Positions 32,765 to 42,034 of a stretch of DNA of 64,000 bases are shown here, one piece after another. How positions within the stretch are numbered: position 1 is the stretch's first letter; the number at the start of each line of letters is the position of its first letter. This DNA is from Sphingobium sp. GTDB lineage: Bacteria; Pseudomonadota; Alphaproteobacteria; Sphingomonadales; Sphingomonadaceae. Made by a program: the position numbers and the translations under genes. The notes under the pieces are model-generated. The model saw only the letters and a list, made by a program, of their open reading frames with translations, had not been told where the DNA came from and did not search any database. The stretch spans positions 1 through 64,000 of the forward strand of contig JAGRES010000034.1 of NCBI GenBank assembly GCA_020446425.1, read 5' to 3'.

Positions 32765-34888
32765 TCAGGCGGGTTCGCCAACCTTTGCGTCCTGCGCCTT
32801 CAGCTTCAGGCGATAGGCGTGAAGCAGCGGCTCGGTATAGCCCGACGGCTGTTCAACGCCCTTGAACACGAGGTCACGCGCTGCCTGGTAAGCCAGACTG
32901 GTTTCCTCGTTGCCGGACATCGGCCGATAGAGCGGATCACCAGCATTTTGCGCATCGACTTTCTTCGCCATGCGCGCAAAGGCAGCATCAATGTCTGCTT
33001 CACTGACAACCCCGTGCAGCAGCCAGTTCGCCATATGCTGCGAGCTGATGCGCAGGGTCGCGCGGTCTTCCATCAGGCCGATATCATTGATGTCGGGGAC
33101 TTTGGAACAGCCCACGCCCTGATCGACCCAGCGCACCACGTAGCCCAATATGCCCTGCGCGTTATTGTCCAGCTCGTTACGGATTTCCTCGTCGGACCAG
33201 TTGACACCTGCCGCGACCGGAATGTTGAGCAGCCTGTCGAGGCTGGCGACACCTTCCGCCTTGCGCTCTGCCTGGCGACCGAACACATCGACCATATGAT
33301 AGTGGGTGGCGTGCAGCGTCGCAGCCGTCGGCGAAGGCACCCAGGCCGTGTTCGCGCCGGTTTTCGGGTGACCGATTTTCTGGTCAAGCATGTCCGCCAT
33401 CCGGTCGGGCGCGGCCCACATGCCTTTGCCGATCTGCGCCTTGCCGGAAAGCCCGCAGGCAAGGCCGATCTGCACATTGCGATCTTCATAGGCCGTTATC
33501 CAGTCGGACGTCTTCATATCGCCCTTGCGGATCATCGGCCCGGCGCGCATCGACGTGTGCATCTCGTCGCCGGTGCGATCGAGGAAGCCGGTGTTGATGA
33601 ACATGATGCGATGCTTCACCGCCTCAATGCAGGCCGCGAGATTGGCCGAAGTACGGCGTTCCTCGTCCATCACACCGACCTTGAGCGTGTGACGCTCCAT
33701 ACCCAGCATATCTTCGATTGCGTCGAACAGGCGGTTGGTGAAGGCGCATTCCTCCGGCCCGTGCATTTTCGGTTTGACGATATACATGCTGCCGGTGCGG
33801 CTGTTCTTGTACTTGCTGTTGCCCTTCAGGTCATGCAGCGCAATCAGCGAAGTAACGACACCGTCGATGATCCCTTCCGGCGCTTCGCTACCATCGGGAA
33901 GCTGTACGGCGGGGTTGGTCATCAAATGGCCGACATTACGCACAAACAGCAGGCTGCGGCCTGGAAGCGTAAAAGTGCTGCCGTCGGGCGCGGTATATTC
34001 GCGGTCGCCGTTCATGCGGCGGGTCATCATCACCCCGCCCTTCTCGAACGTATCCTCAAGGTCGCCCTTCATCAGGCCGAGCCAGTTGGAATAGGCGAGC
34101 ACCTTATCCTCGGCATCGACCGCCGCGACGCTGTCCTCAAGGTCGCAGATCGTGGTGAGCGCCGCTTCCATGACAATATCGGCGAGCCCCGCCGGATCGG
34201 TCTTGCCGATAGCGCTGTCCCGGTCGATCACCAACTCGATATGCAGGCCATTATGCTTGAGCAGGATATTGTCACCCGCCGTTCCAGCAAACTGCGAGGG
34301 GTATGCTAGCTCTGGCCTGCCGCCCTGCCAGTCTTTCCAGCTACCCGAAGCCAAAGGCACGGCCTTGTCGAGGAATTCACGGCCCCATGCGATTACCTGC
34401 GCACCGCGCGCAGCGTCATAGCCTTTGCCTTCGGGTGCGCCCGGAATGGCATCCGTGCCATAAAGCGCATCATACAGGCTGCCCCAGCGCGCATTGGCTG
34501 CGTTAAGCAGGAAACGCGCATTGAGGATCGGCACCACAAGCTGCGGCCCCGCCATGGTGGCGAGCTCTGCGTCGATATTGGCGCTGGTTACGGCAAAGGG
34601 CGCGGGTTCGGGCACCAGATAACCGATCTCGCGCAGGAAGGCCTGATAGTTGCCGCTGTCCAACGGCTGGCCCGCGCGCTCCATGTGCCAGGCGTCGATC
34701 TTCGTCTGCAGATCTTCGCGCTTTGCGAGCAGCGCAGCATTCTCCGGTGCGAACCGTGACAATATGTCCGCCATGCCCGACCAGAAGCTGTCCTTATCAA
34801 CACCGGTCCCGGGCAATGCCTGTTCCTCGATGAACCGCACCAGCTCGTCAGCAACCTTCAGCCCAGCACGATCAGTCATCGCCTGCAT
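32765..34888 (-). CDS. glcB: Malate synthase G
   Basis: A 707-residue protein close to the usual length (about 720) of isoform G. It condenses glyoxylate with acetyl-CoA to malate and CoA. Visible segments are [30 protein letters not shown] near the N-terminus (in part), [15 protein letters not shown] (Mg-binding acidic region), [13 protein letters not shown], and [15 protein letters not shown] followed by [13 protein letters not shown] and [10 protein letters not shown]. The start is one of several ATGs; GGAGG followed by TTATG favours 34888. No isocitrate lyase is in the window, so glyoxylate may come from glycolate or purines. It is divergent from a LysR gene with a strong palindrome between them. 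Confidence 0.95.
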   Translation of the reverse strand: MQAMTDRAGLKVADELVRFIEEQALPGTGVDKDSFWSGMADILSRFAPENAALLAKREDLQTKIDAWHMERAGQPLDSGNYQAFLREIGYLVPEPAPFAVTSANIDAELATMAGPQLVVPILNARFLLNAANARWGSLYDALYGTDAIPGAPEGKGYDAARGAQVIAWGREFLDKAVPLASGSWKDWQGGRPELAYPSQFAGTAGDNILLKHNGLHIELVIDRDSAIGKTDPAGLADIVMEAALTTICDLEDSVAAVDAEDKVLAYSNWLGLMKGDLEDTFEKGGVMMTRRMNGDREYTAPDGSTFTLPGRSLLFVRNVGHLMTNPAVQLPDGSEAPEGIIDGVVTSLIALHDLKGNSKYKNSRTGSMYIVKPKMHGPEECAFTNRLFDAIEDMLGMERHTLKVGVMDEERRTSANLAACIEAVKHRIMFINTGFLDRTGDEMHTSMRAGPMIRKGDMKTSDWITAYEDRNVQIGLACGLSGKAQIGKGMWAAPDRMADMLDQKIGHPKTGANTAWVPSPTAATLHATHYHMVDVFGRQAERKAEGVASLDRLLNIPVAAGVNWSDEEIRNELDNNAQGILGYVVRWVDQGVGCSKVPDINDIGLMEDRATLRISSQHMANWLLHGVVSEADIDAAFARMAKKVDAQNAGDPLYRPMSGNEETSLAYQAARDLVFKGVEQPSGYTEPLLHAYRLKLKAQDAKVGEPA

Positions 34889-34924
34889 CATAACCTCCAA
34901 TGAAAATTCGATCTCGAAAACCCG

Positions 34925-34951
34925 CTACCGCAAAAGAGTTATTTGCGGTAG
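34925..34951. promoter_or_regulatory. 27-bp palindrome between glcB and a divergent LysR gene
   Basis: CTACCGCAAA (34925-34934) and its exact inverted copy TTTGCGGTAG (34942-34951) flank a 7-nt centre. It lies 37 bp from the glcB start and 40 bp from the LysR start, in a 102-bp gap. It is an obvious candidate operator for the neighbouring LysR protein and is unrelated to the ATAGG-type motif. Confidence 0.6.
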
Positions 34952-34990
34952 ACGATAAAATCTCAAAACAGTCGTTCCTGTGGTGAAAAG

Positions 34991-35887
34991 ATGATGGACC
35001 CCGATCATGAACTGTTCGTGCAGGTAATATATGCAGGCAGCCTGTCAGCCGCAGGCCGGGCCTGCAATATCTCGCCCGCCATGGTGTCCAAGCGCATATC
35101 GCGCCTGGAAGAGCGGCTGGGCACACGCCTGCTCCATCGCACCACGCGAAGGCTGGCGCCTACCCCTGCCGGTGAACGGTTATTTGAGGACATGCAACGC
35201 ATCCTGGCGGCAATCCGCGCAGCGGAAAAGCGCGCCAGCGGCGAGCCGGGCACAGTTTCCGGCCCGTTGCGTGTCTCGGCACCCACAAGTTTCGGGCGGC
35301 TGCATATCGCGCCCTATCTCGGCGCCTTTCTGAAAGCCTATCCCGCGATCGAACTCGAACTGGACCTGTCGGACACCTACACCGATCTGATCGCCGCACG
35401 CACCGACCTGGCCATACGCATAGGAAACCCCGAAGCCCACAGTCTCCACCATCATATTCTGACGGGCAACCGGCGCTTTTTGTGCGCGGCTCCCGATTAT
35501 ATTGAGAAATTCGGTGCGCCGGACGATGCCGATGCGCTGAAACGGCATCGGCTGCTTGCCGCGCTCGGGCAAATGCCTTGGCGGCTGAGCGGCCCGGATG
35601 GGCCGGTGCTGATCGAAGGGGAAAGCCATGTGCGGACCAACAGCAGCGAGGTCGTACGCGAGCTTGCAATCTCGGGCGTGGGTATCGCGTTGCGGTCCTT
35701 GTGGGATGTCGCCCACGATCTGAAAACACGGCGGCTTGTACGCGTCTTGCCGCAATTGGAGGGCGCAAGCGACATTGTGATTTTCGCAGCCTATATTCCT
35801 ACCCCAAGCGTCAACCCGGCGGTGGAGGCTTTCGTACAGTTTCTGGAAGAAATCTATTCGCCCGTACCGCCATGGGAAGAGCGGTGA
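34991..35887 (+). CDS. LysR-family regulator divergent from glcB
   Basis: A 298-residue LysR protein of the CrgA-like subgroup. The HTH is at about 5-62 (FVQVIYAGSLSAAGRACNIS, then SPAMVSKRISRLEERLGTRL), followed by the effector domain with PLRVSAPTSFGRLHIAPYL. The divergent position and the palindrome at 34925-34951 suggest that it controls glcB and itself. No effector can be read from the sequence. The gap after it (35888-36078, 191 bp) has no recognised gene or terminator. Confidence 0.88.
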   Translation: MMDPDHELFVQVIYAGSLSAAGRACNISPAMVSKRISRLEERLGTRLLHRTTRRLAPTPAGERLFEDMQRILAAIRAAEKRASGEPGTVSGPLRVSAPTSFGRLHIAPYLGAFLKAYPAIELELDLSDTYTDLIAARTDLAIRIGNPEAHSLHHHILTGNRRFLCAAPDYIEKFGAPDDADALKRHRLLAALGQMPWRLSGPDGPVLIEGESHVRTNSSEVVRELAISGVGIALRSLWDVAHDLKTRRLVRVLPQLEGASDIVIFAAYIPTPSVNPAVEAFVQFLEEIYSPVPPWEER

Positions 35888-36078
35888 ACCGTCAGCATTG
35901 GCTAGCGTGCTTGCTTCCTTGACCCAGACACACCTGCCGCAATCGAGACTTGATGTGGACACCAGCATCAATTGCTGCTCCTATACGCCTCCAAACTGGC
36001 CTGAGCCCATAGCTGTAGCCGCAACCTCTCGGCGACAGCGGGCGGTGCGTTCTGGCATGATCCAATGAGGGAACCAGT

Positions 36079-36765
36079 GTGATCGACCTTTATTACGCCG
36101 CGACGCCCAATGGCTGGAAGATATCTATCATGCTGGAAGAAACGGGCCTGCCATACCGGCTCGTGCCCGTCCGCTTTGAAAGCGGCGATCAATATACCGA
36201 AGACTTTCGCAGGATCAGCCCGAACGGTCGCATACCAGCCATTGTCGATCATGACGCCCCGGACGGTCCGCTTGCCATGTTCGAGAGCGGCGCCATTCTG
36301 ATCTATCTCGCGGAAAAGTCGGGGATGCTTTTGCCGCGCGAATTGCACAAACGCTTCGCCGTTATTCAATGGGTAATGTGGCAGATGGCTGGCCTCGGGC
36401 CGATGGCTGGCCAGAACGGACATTTCCTGCTCTACGCGCCTGAAAAACTTCGCTATGCAATAGAGCGCTATGGCAAGGAAGTACGCCGCCTGTATGGCGT
36501 ATTGGACCGCCAACTCGGGGAAACCGGCGACCATATTGCGGGAGCCTATTCCATTGCTGATATCGCCTGTTTTCCCTGGATCATGACACATAAAAAGCAG
36601 GGCCTGACGCTGGATGACTTTCCCAACGTAAAACGCTGGTTCGCCATGCTGCGCGCCAGGGACACCCTGCAGCGCGGGCTGGCGGTCGGCGGCGGCATGA
36701 CGCGGTCCGCCGAAACCTTGAGTGAAAAGGAAAAGGCGCGCTTTTTCGGATATGAGGAGAGGTAA
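36079..36765 (+). CDS. Nu-class glutathione S-transferase / disulfide reductase (YfcG-like)
   Basis: A 228-residue GST. The N-terminal thioredoxin-like domain begins IDLYYAATPNGWKISIMLEE, with the TPNGWK motif typical of the Nu/Ure2p-like group (YfcG, YghU), the cis-Pro in NGRIPAIVDHD, and the glutathione-binding ESGAILIYLAEK. The C-terminal helical domain has YSIADIACFPW. These proteins mostly reduce disulfides with glutathione. The start is GTG at 36079, after GAGGGAACCA. The kappa/HCCA-isomerase-like gene follows after 3 nt, so the two form a glutathione-linked operon, possibly part of the catabolism of the island or a detoxification unit. Confidence 0.85.
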   Translation: MIDLYYAATPNGWKISIMLEETGLPYRLVPVRFESGDQYTEDFRRISPNGRIPAIVDHDAPDGPLAMFESGAILIYLAEKSGMLLPRELHKRFAVIQWVMWQMAGLGPMAGQNGHFLLYAPEKLRYAIERYGKEVRRLYGVLDRQLGETGDHIAGAYSIADIACFPWIMTHKKQGLTLDDFPNVKRWFAMLRARDTLQRGLAVGGGMTRSAETLSEKEKARFFGYEER

Positions 36766-36768
36766 TCC

Positions 36769-37392
36769 ATGCAGATCGAATTCTTTTTTGACTGCTCAAG
36801 CCCATGGACATATCTCGCTTTCGAGCAGATCCAGCGGATCGTTCCCCAATTCGACGCGCAAATCATCTGGCGCCCCATTCTGGTCGGAGGCATCTTCAAC
36901 GCCGTGAATCCCGGTGTCGAGTTCTTCAAGAAGAAGGACCAGCTTCCGCCGCGCAAGATCGACTATATAATGAAGGACATGGCGGATTGGGCGCATCATA
37001 TCGGCGTAACCATCCACTTCCCGCCAGCAGGTCACCCGGTAAACAGTGTCAAGGTGATGCGTGGTTGCCTGCTGCTCGAACCCGAGGGCAAGCTCATTCC
37101 GTTCGCGCGCGCCGCGTTCCAGGCCTATTTTGGCGAACAGCGCCTCATTTCCGATGATAGCGTGATCGCCGATTTGTGCAGGCAGGTGGACGTTGATCCT
37201 GCCTGGCTGCTGGCCCGCGTGGCCGAGCAGGACGTCAAGGACGCGCTGCGCGCCAATGTCGATGAAGCCATATCGCGAGGGGCCTTTGGTTCTCCAACGA
37301 TGTATCTGGACCGCGACGATATGTATTTCGGTGTCGACCGGATCCAGTTGCTGAGTGCCGCCATGGAGCGCAAGAGCGGCATGGGCGCCTGA
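36769..37392 (+). CDS. 2-hydroxychromene-2-carboxylate isomerase / kappa-GST family (DsbA-like) protein
   Basis: A 207-residue DsbA-fold protein. It opens with IEFFFDCSSPWTYLA; the Ser at 10/11 takes the place of the DsbA CxxC and is the glutathione-activating residue in HCCA isomerases (NahD) and kappa GSTs. The later WRPILVGGIFN, NSVKVMRG and RGAFGSPTMYLD are also typical. Such enzymes use glutathione to isomerise aromatic pathway intermediates. No other naphthalene-type genes are near, so the exact substrate is open. It has an AGGAGAGG ribosome site and lies directly downstream of the GST gene; it ends 10 nt from the convergent pabB. Confidence 0.82.
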   Translation: MQIEFFFDCSSPWTYLAFEQIQRIVPQFDAQIIWRPILVGGIFNAVNPGVEFFKKKDQLPPRKIDYIMKDMADWAHHIGVTIHFPPAGHPVNSVKVMRGCLLLEPEGKLIPFARAAFQAYFGEQRLISDDSVIADLCRQVDVDPAWLLARVAEQDVKDALRANVDEAISRGAFGSPTMYLDRDDMYFGVDRIQLLSAAMERKSGMGA

Positions 37393-37402
37393 CTCTAAAG
37401 GC

Positions 37403-38767
37403 TCATCCCTCGGGATAGCCGACGGCCAGAAGCGGCGCGATCTTGGTTCTCAGCTCCGCATATTCGCCCTCTGCGCTGCTGTCCGCAACGATACCGCCGC
37501 CTGCCTGCGCAATGATACGCTCGGGCGTGGTCACAAGAGAGCGAATGATGATCGAGCTGTCCATCGCGCCGTCAGCGCCGATCCAGAACAAACATCCATA
37601 ATTGGGACCGCGTGGCATGCCTTCGATGGCGTCGATAATTTCCATCGCGCGGCGTTTGGGAGCTCCGGTGATAGACCCCCCCGGCATCACGGCCGCCAGC
37701 ATATCAACCGCGCTCTTGCCCGGAGCAAGTTGCGCGGTGACAACCGAAACCAGATGCCAGACCGACGCAAATCCCTCCAATGCCACCAGTTGCGGTACCT
37801 TGACCGACCCCGGTACAGCCACCATCGAGAGATCGTTGCGCAGCAGGTCGCATATCATCAGATTTTCCGCCCGGTCCTTTTCGGAGGATGCGAGCTTGAG
37901 CGCATTTTCCTCGTCCTGCTGCGGGTCGGCATGGCGCGGCGCGGTGCCCTTGATCGGGCGCGTTTCGATAGCTCCATCGCTGTTCAGCTGGACAAACCTC
38001 TCCGGCGAAGCACTCAGCAGATAGCTGCCCTCACCCAGATCGAGGAAAGCCGCAAAAGGTGCGGCGGAGAGAGAACGCAGTTTCAGATAAACCGCGCCTT
38101 CATCGAAACCGGCGGGGCGCTGCGCCACAAAACGGGTGCTGATATTGGCCTGATAGATATCGCCATCGACGATCAGGCGTTTCACTTCAGCGATCTTTTC
38201 AGCGTAGGCGGAATAAGGCGTCTGTTCCCGCCAGTTCAGTGAGATGGCAGGGGGCAGAGATAGCGTCTCCTTTGGCGCGGCCAGAGTGTCGGCCAGCCGT
38301 GCGGTGCGATCTGCCGCCGACGTATCCTTACGATCTGCCGCGAATATCCACGCCCTGCGCGCCAGCAGATCGAATCCGATAACCAGATCGTACCGCCGCA
38401 CTACAAAGGCAGGAATATCGGGGTCCGGCCGATGACGGCTAACCAGATCGTGGCCGGACAGGCCGGTCTCATAGGACATCATGCCGACCAGTCCGCCCTT
38501 GAACGGAAGGTCCCACTGGGCAAGATGATGTGACGCATTCAGCAGCCCGGAAAGGGCGTCGAGCGCGCGGCCCATGGAAGGCTCGCGCACTATGACTTCT
38601 TCGGCAGGATCAACGCAAAGATAGGCCGTGCCCGCACGAGCTTCCTCCCGTGCGACGCTGTCCAGAAAGGCGATCCCGGGCAAATGCGCAAGACGCGCAA
38701 AGGCTGCCTCCGGCTCGATCCAGTCGATTTCCTCGGTCAGCGACCCAACAGGCTCATATGTCTGCAT
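37403..38767 (-). CDS. pabB: Aminodeoxychorismate synthase component I
   Basis: A 454-residue chorismate-utilising enzyme that makes 4-amino-4-deoxychorismate for folate synthesis. Motifs are GGLVGMMSYE, YQANISTRF, SASPERF, ETRPIKGTAPR, ENLMICDLLRNDLS and GSITGAPKRRAMEIID. The Lys in PIKGT marks PabB rather than anthranilate synthase (PIAGT). No pabA or pabC lies beside it. It is on the minus strand, 33 nt downstream of the CitE-type lyase gene, and may be co-transcribed with it. The long plus-strand frame over 37355-38242 is a shadow. Confidence 0.93.
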   Translation of the reverse strand: MQTYEPVGSLTEEIDWIEPEAAFARLAHLPGIAFLDSVAREEARAGTAYLCVDPAEEVIVREPSMGRALDALSGLLNASHHLAQWDLPFKGGLVGMMSYETGLSGHDLVSRHRPDPDIPAFVVRRYDLVIGFDLLARRAWIFAADRKDTSAADRTARLADTLAAPKETLSLPPAISLNWREQTPYSAYAEKIAEVKRLIVDGDIYQANISTRFVAQRPAGFDEGAVYLKLRSLSAAPFAAFLDLGEGSYLLSASPERFVQLNSDGAIETRPIKGTAPRHADPQQDEENALKLASSEKDRAENLMICDLLRNDLSMVAVPGSVKVPQLVALEGFASVWHLVSVVTAQLAPGKSAVDMLAAVMPGGSITGAPKRRAMEIIDAIEGMPRGPNYGCLFWIGADGAMDSSIIIRSLVTTPERIIAQAGGGIVADSSAEGEYAELRTKIAPLLAVGYPEG

Positions 38768-38800
38768 GCGTGATATTTCGACCGGGCGGCAATGGAGAGG

Positions 38801-39631
38801 CTATTGCTGTTGCAACAGCTTCATCGCCTGTTTGAGATGCGGCGCATCTATCATCTTCCCATCGACCTGCAGCGCACCGGCGCCCGGATTGGCGGCAAAG
38901 GCATCGACAATGGCCTGCGCCTTCCCGATTTCTTCGGGCGTGGGCGTGAAGGCCGCATTGATGGCGGAAATCTGGCTGGGGTGGATCGCCATCATCCCGG
39001 TAAAACCATCGCGTCGCCCCCGCGCCGCATAAGCAGCCAGCCCTTCCAGATCAGCTATGGCGGGGTAAACCGTTTCAATGGCCTGGACACCAGCCGCATG
39101 CGCCGCGAACAATGTCAGCGAGCGCGCAACCTGATACGGCGGCGTATAAAGCCCGTCATCCTCACGCGATGTCGCTGCGCCGATAGCGGCGGGTAAATCC
39201 TCAGCGCCCCATGTCAAACCCGCCAGACAGCCGGAAACCTCTCGATAGCTGCCCAGCTCGAAAATGGCAGCCGGAGTCTCGGTCGCAATAGGCAGGATGG
39301 GAATGGCGGCGCCATGCATCATTTGCAACAATGCCCTGACACTTGCAGTTCCTTCTGCCTTGGGCAGCATGATGGCATCCGGCGCTATTGGCAGAATCGC
39401 CTCCAAATCGGCCTGGGTTTCGCCGCCACCCAGCGGGTTCACTCTCACTATGGTCGCAACGGTACGCTCACCGGCCAGATATTCGGCAACTGCTTCCCGC
39501 GCCATCGGCTTGCGGTCCGATACGACGGAATCTTCCAGATCGAGTATGATGGCGTCCGCGCCGCTGCCCGCGGCTTTGGCAAAACGCTCGGGACGATCGG
39601 CGGGCACAAAGAGTAATGACCGAAGTTTCAT
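38801..39631 (-). CDS. CitE-like (HpcH/HpaI family) CoA-ester lyase
   Basis: A 276-residue TIM-barrel enzyme of the malyl-CoA/citramalyl-CoA/citrate lyase beta group. Key segments are RSLLFVPADRPERF (CoA-binding Arg), IILDLEDSV (Mg-binding Glu/Asp), VRVNPLGGGE, IMLPKAEG, TWGAEDLPAAIG and the tail FTPTPEEIGKAQ, then DGKMIDAPHLKQAMKL. It could cleave (S)-citramalyl-CoA or malyl-CoA, or act as a thioesterase on such CoA esters; which one is not decidable from sequence. It is an intact paralogue of the remnant at 93-290. The 143-bp gap to the E2 gene (39632-39774) is empty. Confidence 0.85.
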   Translation of the reverse strand: MKLRSLLFVPADRPERFAKAAGSGADAIILDLEDSVVSDRKPMAREAVAEYLAGERTVATIVRVNPLGGGETQADLEAILPIAPDAIMLPKAEGTASVRALLQMMHGAAIPILPIATETPAAIFELGSYREVSGCLAGLTWGAEDLPAAIGAATSREDDGLYTPPYQVARSLTLFAAHAAGVQAIETVYPAIADLEGLAAYAARGRRDGFTGMMAIHPSQISAINAAFTPTPEEIGKAQAIVDAFAANPGAGALQVDGKMIDAPHLKQAMKLLQQQ

Positions 39632-39774
39632 CCCGCGCGTTCCTTTTGCTGTGACGGCTGTTGAACAGGAGCCATCGTCAGAGAGCGCGAGCTTGGCTGC
39701 AGTCGTTTCATGCTGGCGCGCGCTTACATATATCGCCTATAAAACAGGTCCGGCTTTGTCCAGCGCGTGATATC

Positions 39775-41010
39775 CTAATCCATGAAAATCAGGGCAGGAT
39801 GCTCCAACAGGCGTTTCAGCGCCTGAATGAAAAGCGCCGCGTCATAGCCATCGACGATGCGATGATCGAATGACGACGAGATGTTCATCACCTTGCGCAC
39901 CGATATGAAACTGCCCTGCACTACCGGCTTTTCCATAATCTTGTTCGGGCCAATGATAGCGACTTCCGGATGATTGATGACCGGCGTAGTCGCCACACCG
40001 CCAAGCGGACCGAGCGAAGTGATGGTAATCGTGGAACCGCTCAGCTCCTCGCGGCTGGCTGAGCCGTCACGCGCGGCGGCGGAAACGCGGCCCAGTTCGC
40101 TGGCGACATCGTTGAGCGCGCGCGCCTCGGCATGGCGGATCACCGGTACCATCAGGCCGCCGGGCGTTTGTGTCGCAATACCGACATGCACGCCTTCATA
40201 TTTGCTGAGCACGCCTGCATCATCATCGTAGCGTGCGTTGATGTGCGGAAAATCAGGCAATACCTTCACCAGCGCACGAACGAGGAAAGGCAGCAGGGTA
40301 AGCTTGGGTTCGCCATTTTTGCGATGCGCGTTCATATCCTGCCGCAGCGCCTCCAGCTCTGTGACGTCCACTTCCTCGACATAGGCGATATGCGGGATGC
40401 GGCGCTTGGCTTCCTGCATTCTCTCCGCAATCTTGCGGCGCAGGCCAATGACCTTTTCCTCCTGCACGCCTGTCCGGCGCACAAGCGAAGAGGCGGAACC
40501 GCCTCCGCCAAGCGATGCGATATGCGCTTCCAGATCCTGCCGCAGAATGCGCCCTTTGGGGCCACTGCCGGCTATTTCTGTCAGGGGAACCCCGGCTTCC
40601 TTGGCTCTGGCGCGTGTCGCCGGAGCAGCCAGCGGCGCGCGCTTCTTGTCCTTTTTCGGTGTCGGCTCGGCCTCAGCTTGTGCATCCACGGCCTCTGGCT
40701 GCGGTTGAGCAACGGCTTCTACCTTCTCTTCCGCTGGCGCTGAGACAGCTTCGGCCTGCTCGCCTTCGCCCTCGACCTCCAGCTCGACCAGCACGGAGCC
40801 CACCGGCATCATATCGCCTACCGCGCCATGAATCGCCGTCACCACGCCATCGACCGGCGAGGTCATATCGACAGTCGCCTTGTCCGTCATGACGTCGACA
40901 AGGCTCTGGTCTTCCTTGATCGCATCGCCCACCGCGACATGCCACACGACGATCTCGGCTTCCGCCACGCCTTCGCCGACATCGGGCAAACGGAAATGAT
41001 ATTGGCCCAT
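39775..41010 (-). CDS. bkdB: Branched-chain 2-oxoacid dehydrogenase E2 (lipoamide acyltransferase)
   Basis: A 411-residue E2. One lipoyl domain (1-75, lipoylated Lys44 in MTDKATVDM), an Ala/Glu/Pro-rich linker, a peripheral-subunit-binding domain (about 130-165, ATRARAKEAGVPL and GPKGRILRQDL), and the acyltransferase domain ending with the catalytic DHRIVDGYDAA (His383). It transfers branched acyl groups from E1 to CoA during valine, leucine and isoleucine breakdown. Its start overlaps the E1beta stop, so translation is coupled. The order E1alpha-E1beta-E2 and the Lrp-type regulator favour BCKDH over pyruvate dehydrogenase. Confidence 0.9.
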   Translation of the reverse strand: MGQYHFRLPDVGEGVAEAEIVVWHVAVGDAIKEDQSLVDVMTDKATVDMTSPVDGVVTAIHGAVGDMMPVGSVLVELEVEGEGEQAEAVSAPAEEKVEAVAQPQPEAVDAQAEAEPTPKKDKKRAPLAAPATRARAKEAGVPLTEIAGSGPKGRILRQDLEAHIASLGGGGSASSLVRRTGVQEEKVIGLRRKIAERMQEAKRRIPHIAYVEEVDVTELEALRQDMNAHRKNGEPKLTLLPFLVRALVKVLPDFPHINARYDDDAGVLSKYEGVHVGIATQTPGGLMVPVIRHAEARALNDVASELGRVSAAARDGSASREELSGSTITITSLGPLGGVATTPVINHPEVAIIGPNKIMEKPVVQGSFISVRKVMNISSSFDHRIVDGYDAALFIQALKRLLEHPALIFMD

Positions 41011-42032
41011 CAGCTATTCTCCATCGTGCGTTTCAGGGCCTGGGCAAGCCGTTTGGGGCCGGGGAAATAATCCCATTCAAAGGCATGCGGATAGGGCGTG
41101 TCCCAGCCGGTCACGCGCTCGATCGGGCTCTTGAGCGCCCAGAAGCAGCGCTCCTGCACCAGGGCCGACAATTCACCGCCTATGCCCGCATAGCGCGATG
41201 CTTCATGCAATATCACGCAGCGCCCGGTCTTGGCCACCGACTGCTCGATCGTGTCAATGTCGAGCGGTACGATCGAGCGCAGGTCAATCAGCTCGGCGTC
41301 CACGCCCGCTTCTTCTATGCCTGCCTTGGCGACATATACCATCGTGCCATAGGCCAGCACCGTCACGTCGCTGCCCGGCCGCACTACCTCGGCCTTACCC
41401 AGCGGAACGGTATAATGCCCCTCCGGCACTTCGGCCTTGGGGTCACCGCTATTGGCCCAGGTGCTCAGCTTCTGATCTGGATGCCCGTCGAACGGCCCGT
41501 TATAGAGACGCTTGGGCTCCAGAAAGATCACCGGGTCGTCGCATTCGATAGAGGCCAGCAACAAGCCCTTGGCGTCATAGGGGTTGGACGGGATAACGGT
41601 CTTGAGGCCGGTGACATGCGCGAACAACGCCTCGGGCGACTGGCTGTGCGTCTGCCCGCCAAAAATGCCGCCACCATAGGGTGAGCGTACCGTGATCGGC
41701 GCGGTGAATTCACCCCCAGAGCGATAGCGCAGCCGTGCGGCCTCGGAAATAAGCTGGTCGAATGCGGGCAGGATATAATCCGCAAACTGGATCTCTACGA
41801 CCGGGCGCAGGCCATAGGCCCCCATACCGACCGCCGTCGCGATAATACCGCCCTCGGAGATTGGTGTGTCGAAGCAACGCTTGAGGCCATACTTCTTTTG
41901 AAGCCCCTCGGTCACGCGGAATACGCCACCGAAATACCCCACATCCTCACCAAATATCAGTGTATCGGGGTCTTGATCGAGCTTTACATCAAGCGCAGAG
42001 TTGAGCGCCTGGATCATGTTCATCAGCGCCAT
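41010..42032 (-). CDS. bkdA2: Branched-chain 2-oxoacid dehydrogenase E1 subunit beta
   Basis: A 340-residue transketolase-type beta subunit: FGEDVGYFGGVFRVTEGLQ, the GGIIATAVGMGAYGLRPVVE segment (shown in part), FLEPKRLY, and the C-terminal domain with DLRSIVPLDIDTIEQSVAKTG. It forms an alpha2beta2 thiamine-diphosphate enzyme with the upstream gene and decarboxylates branched 2-oxoacids. It lies 2 nt after E1alpha and overlaps E2 by 1 nt. The length matches the family. Confidence 0.92.
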   Translation of the reverse strand: MALMNMIQALNSALDVKLDQDPDTLIFGEDVGYFGGVFRVTEGLQKKYGLKRCFDTPISEGGIIATAVGMGAYGLRPVVEIQFADYILPAFDQLISEAARLRYRSGGEFTAPITVRSPYGGGIFGGQTHSQSPEALFAHVTGLKTVIPSNPYDAKGLLLASIECDDPVIFLEPKRLYNGPFDGHPDQKLSTWANSGDPKAEVPEGHYTVPLGKAEVVRPGSDVTVLAYGTMVYVAKAGIEEAGVDAELIDLRSIVPLDIDTIEQSVAKTGRCVILHEASRYAGIGGELSALVQERCFWALKSPIERVTGWDTPYPHAFEWDYFPGPKRLAQALKRTMENS

Positions 42033-42034
42033 GA

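Noticed and set aside
32690-34309. A 539-codon plus-strand open frame opposite malate synthase
   Set aside because: It is the antisense shadow of a clear glcB gene; composition is rich in His/Arg/Ala with no domain.
37355-38242. A 295-codon plus-strand frame opposite pabB
   Set aside because: Shadow frame; all PabB motifs lie on the other strand.
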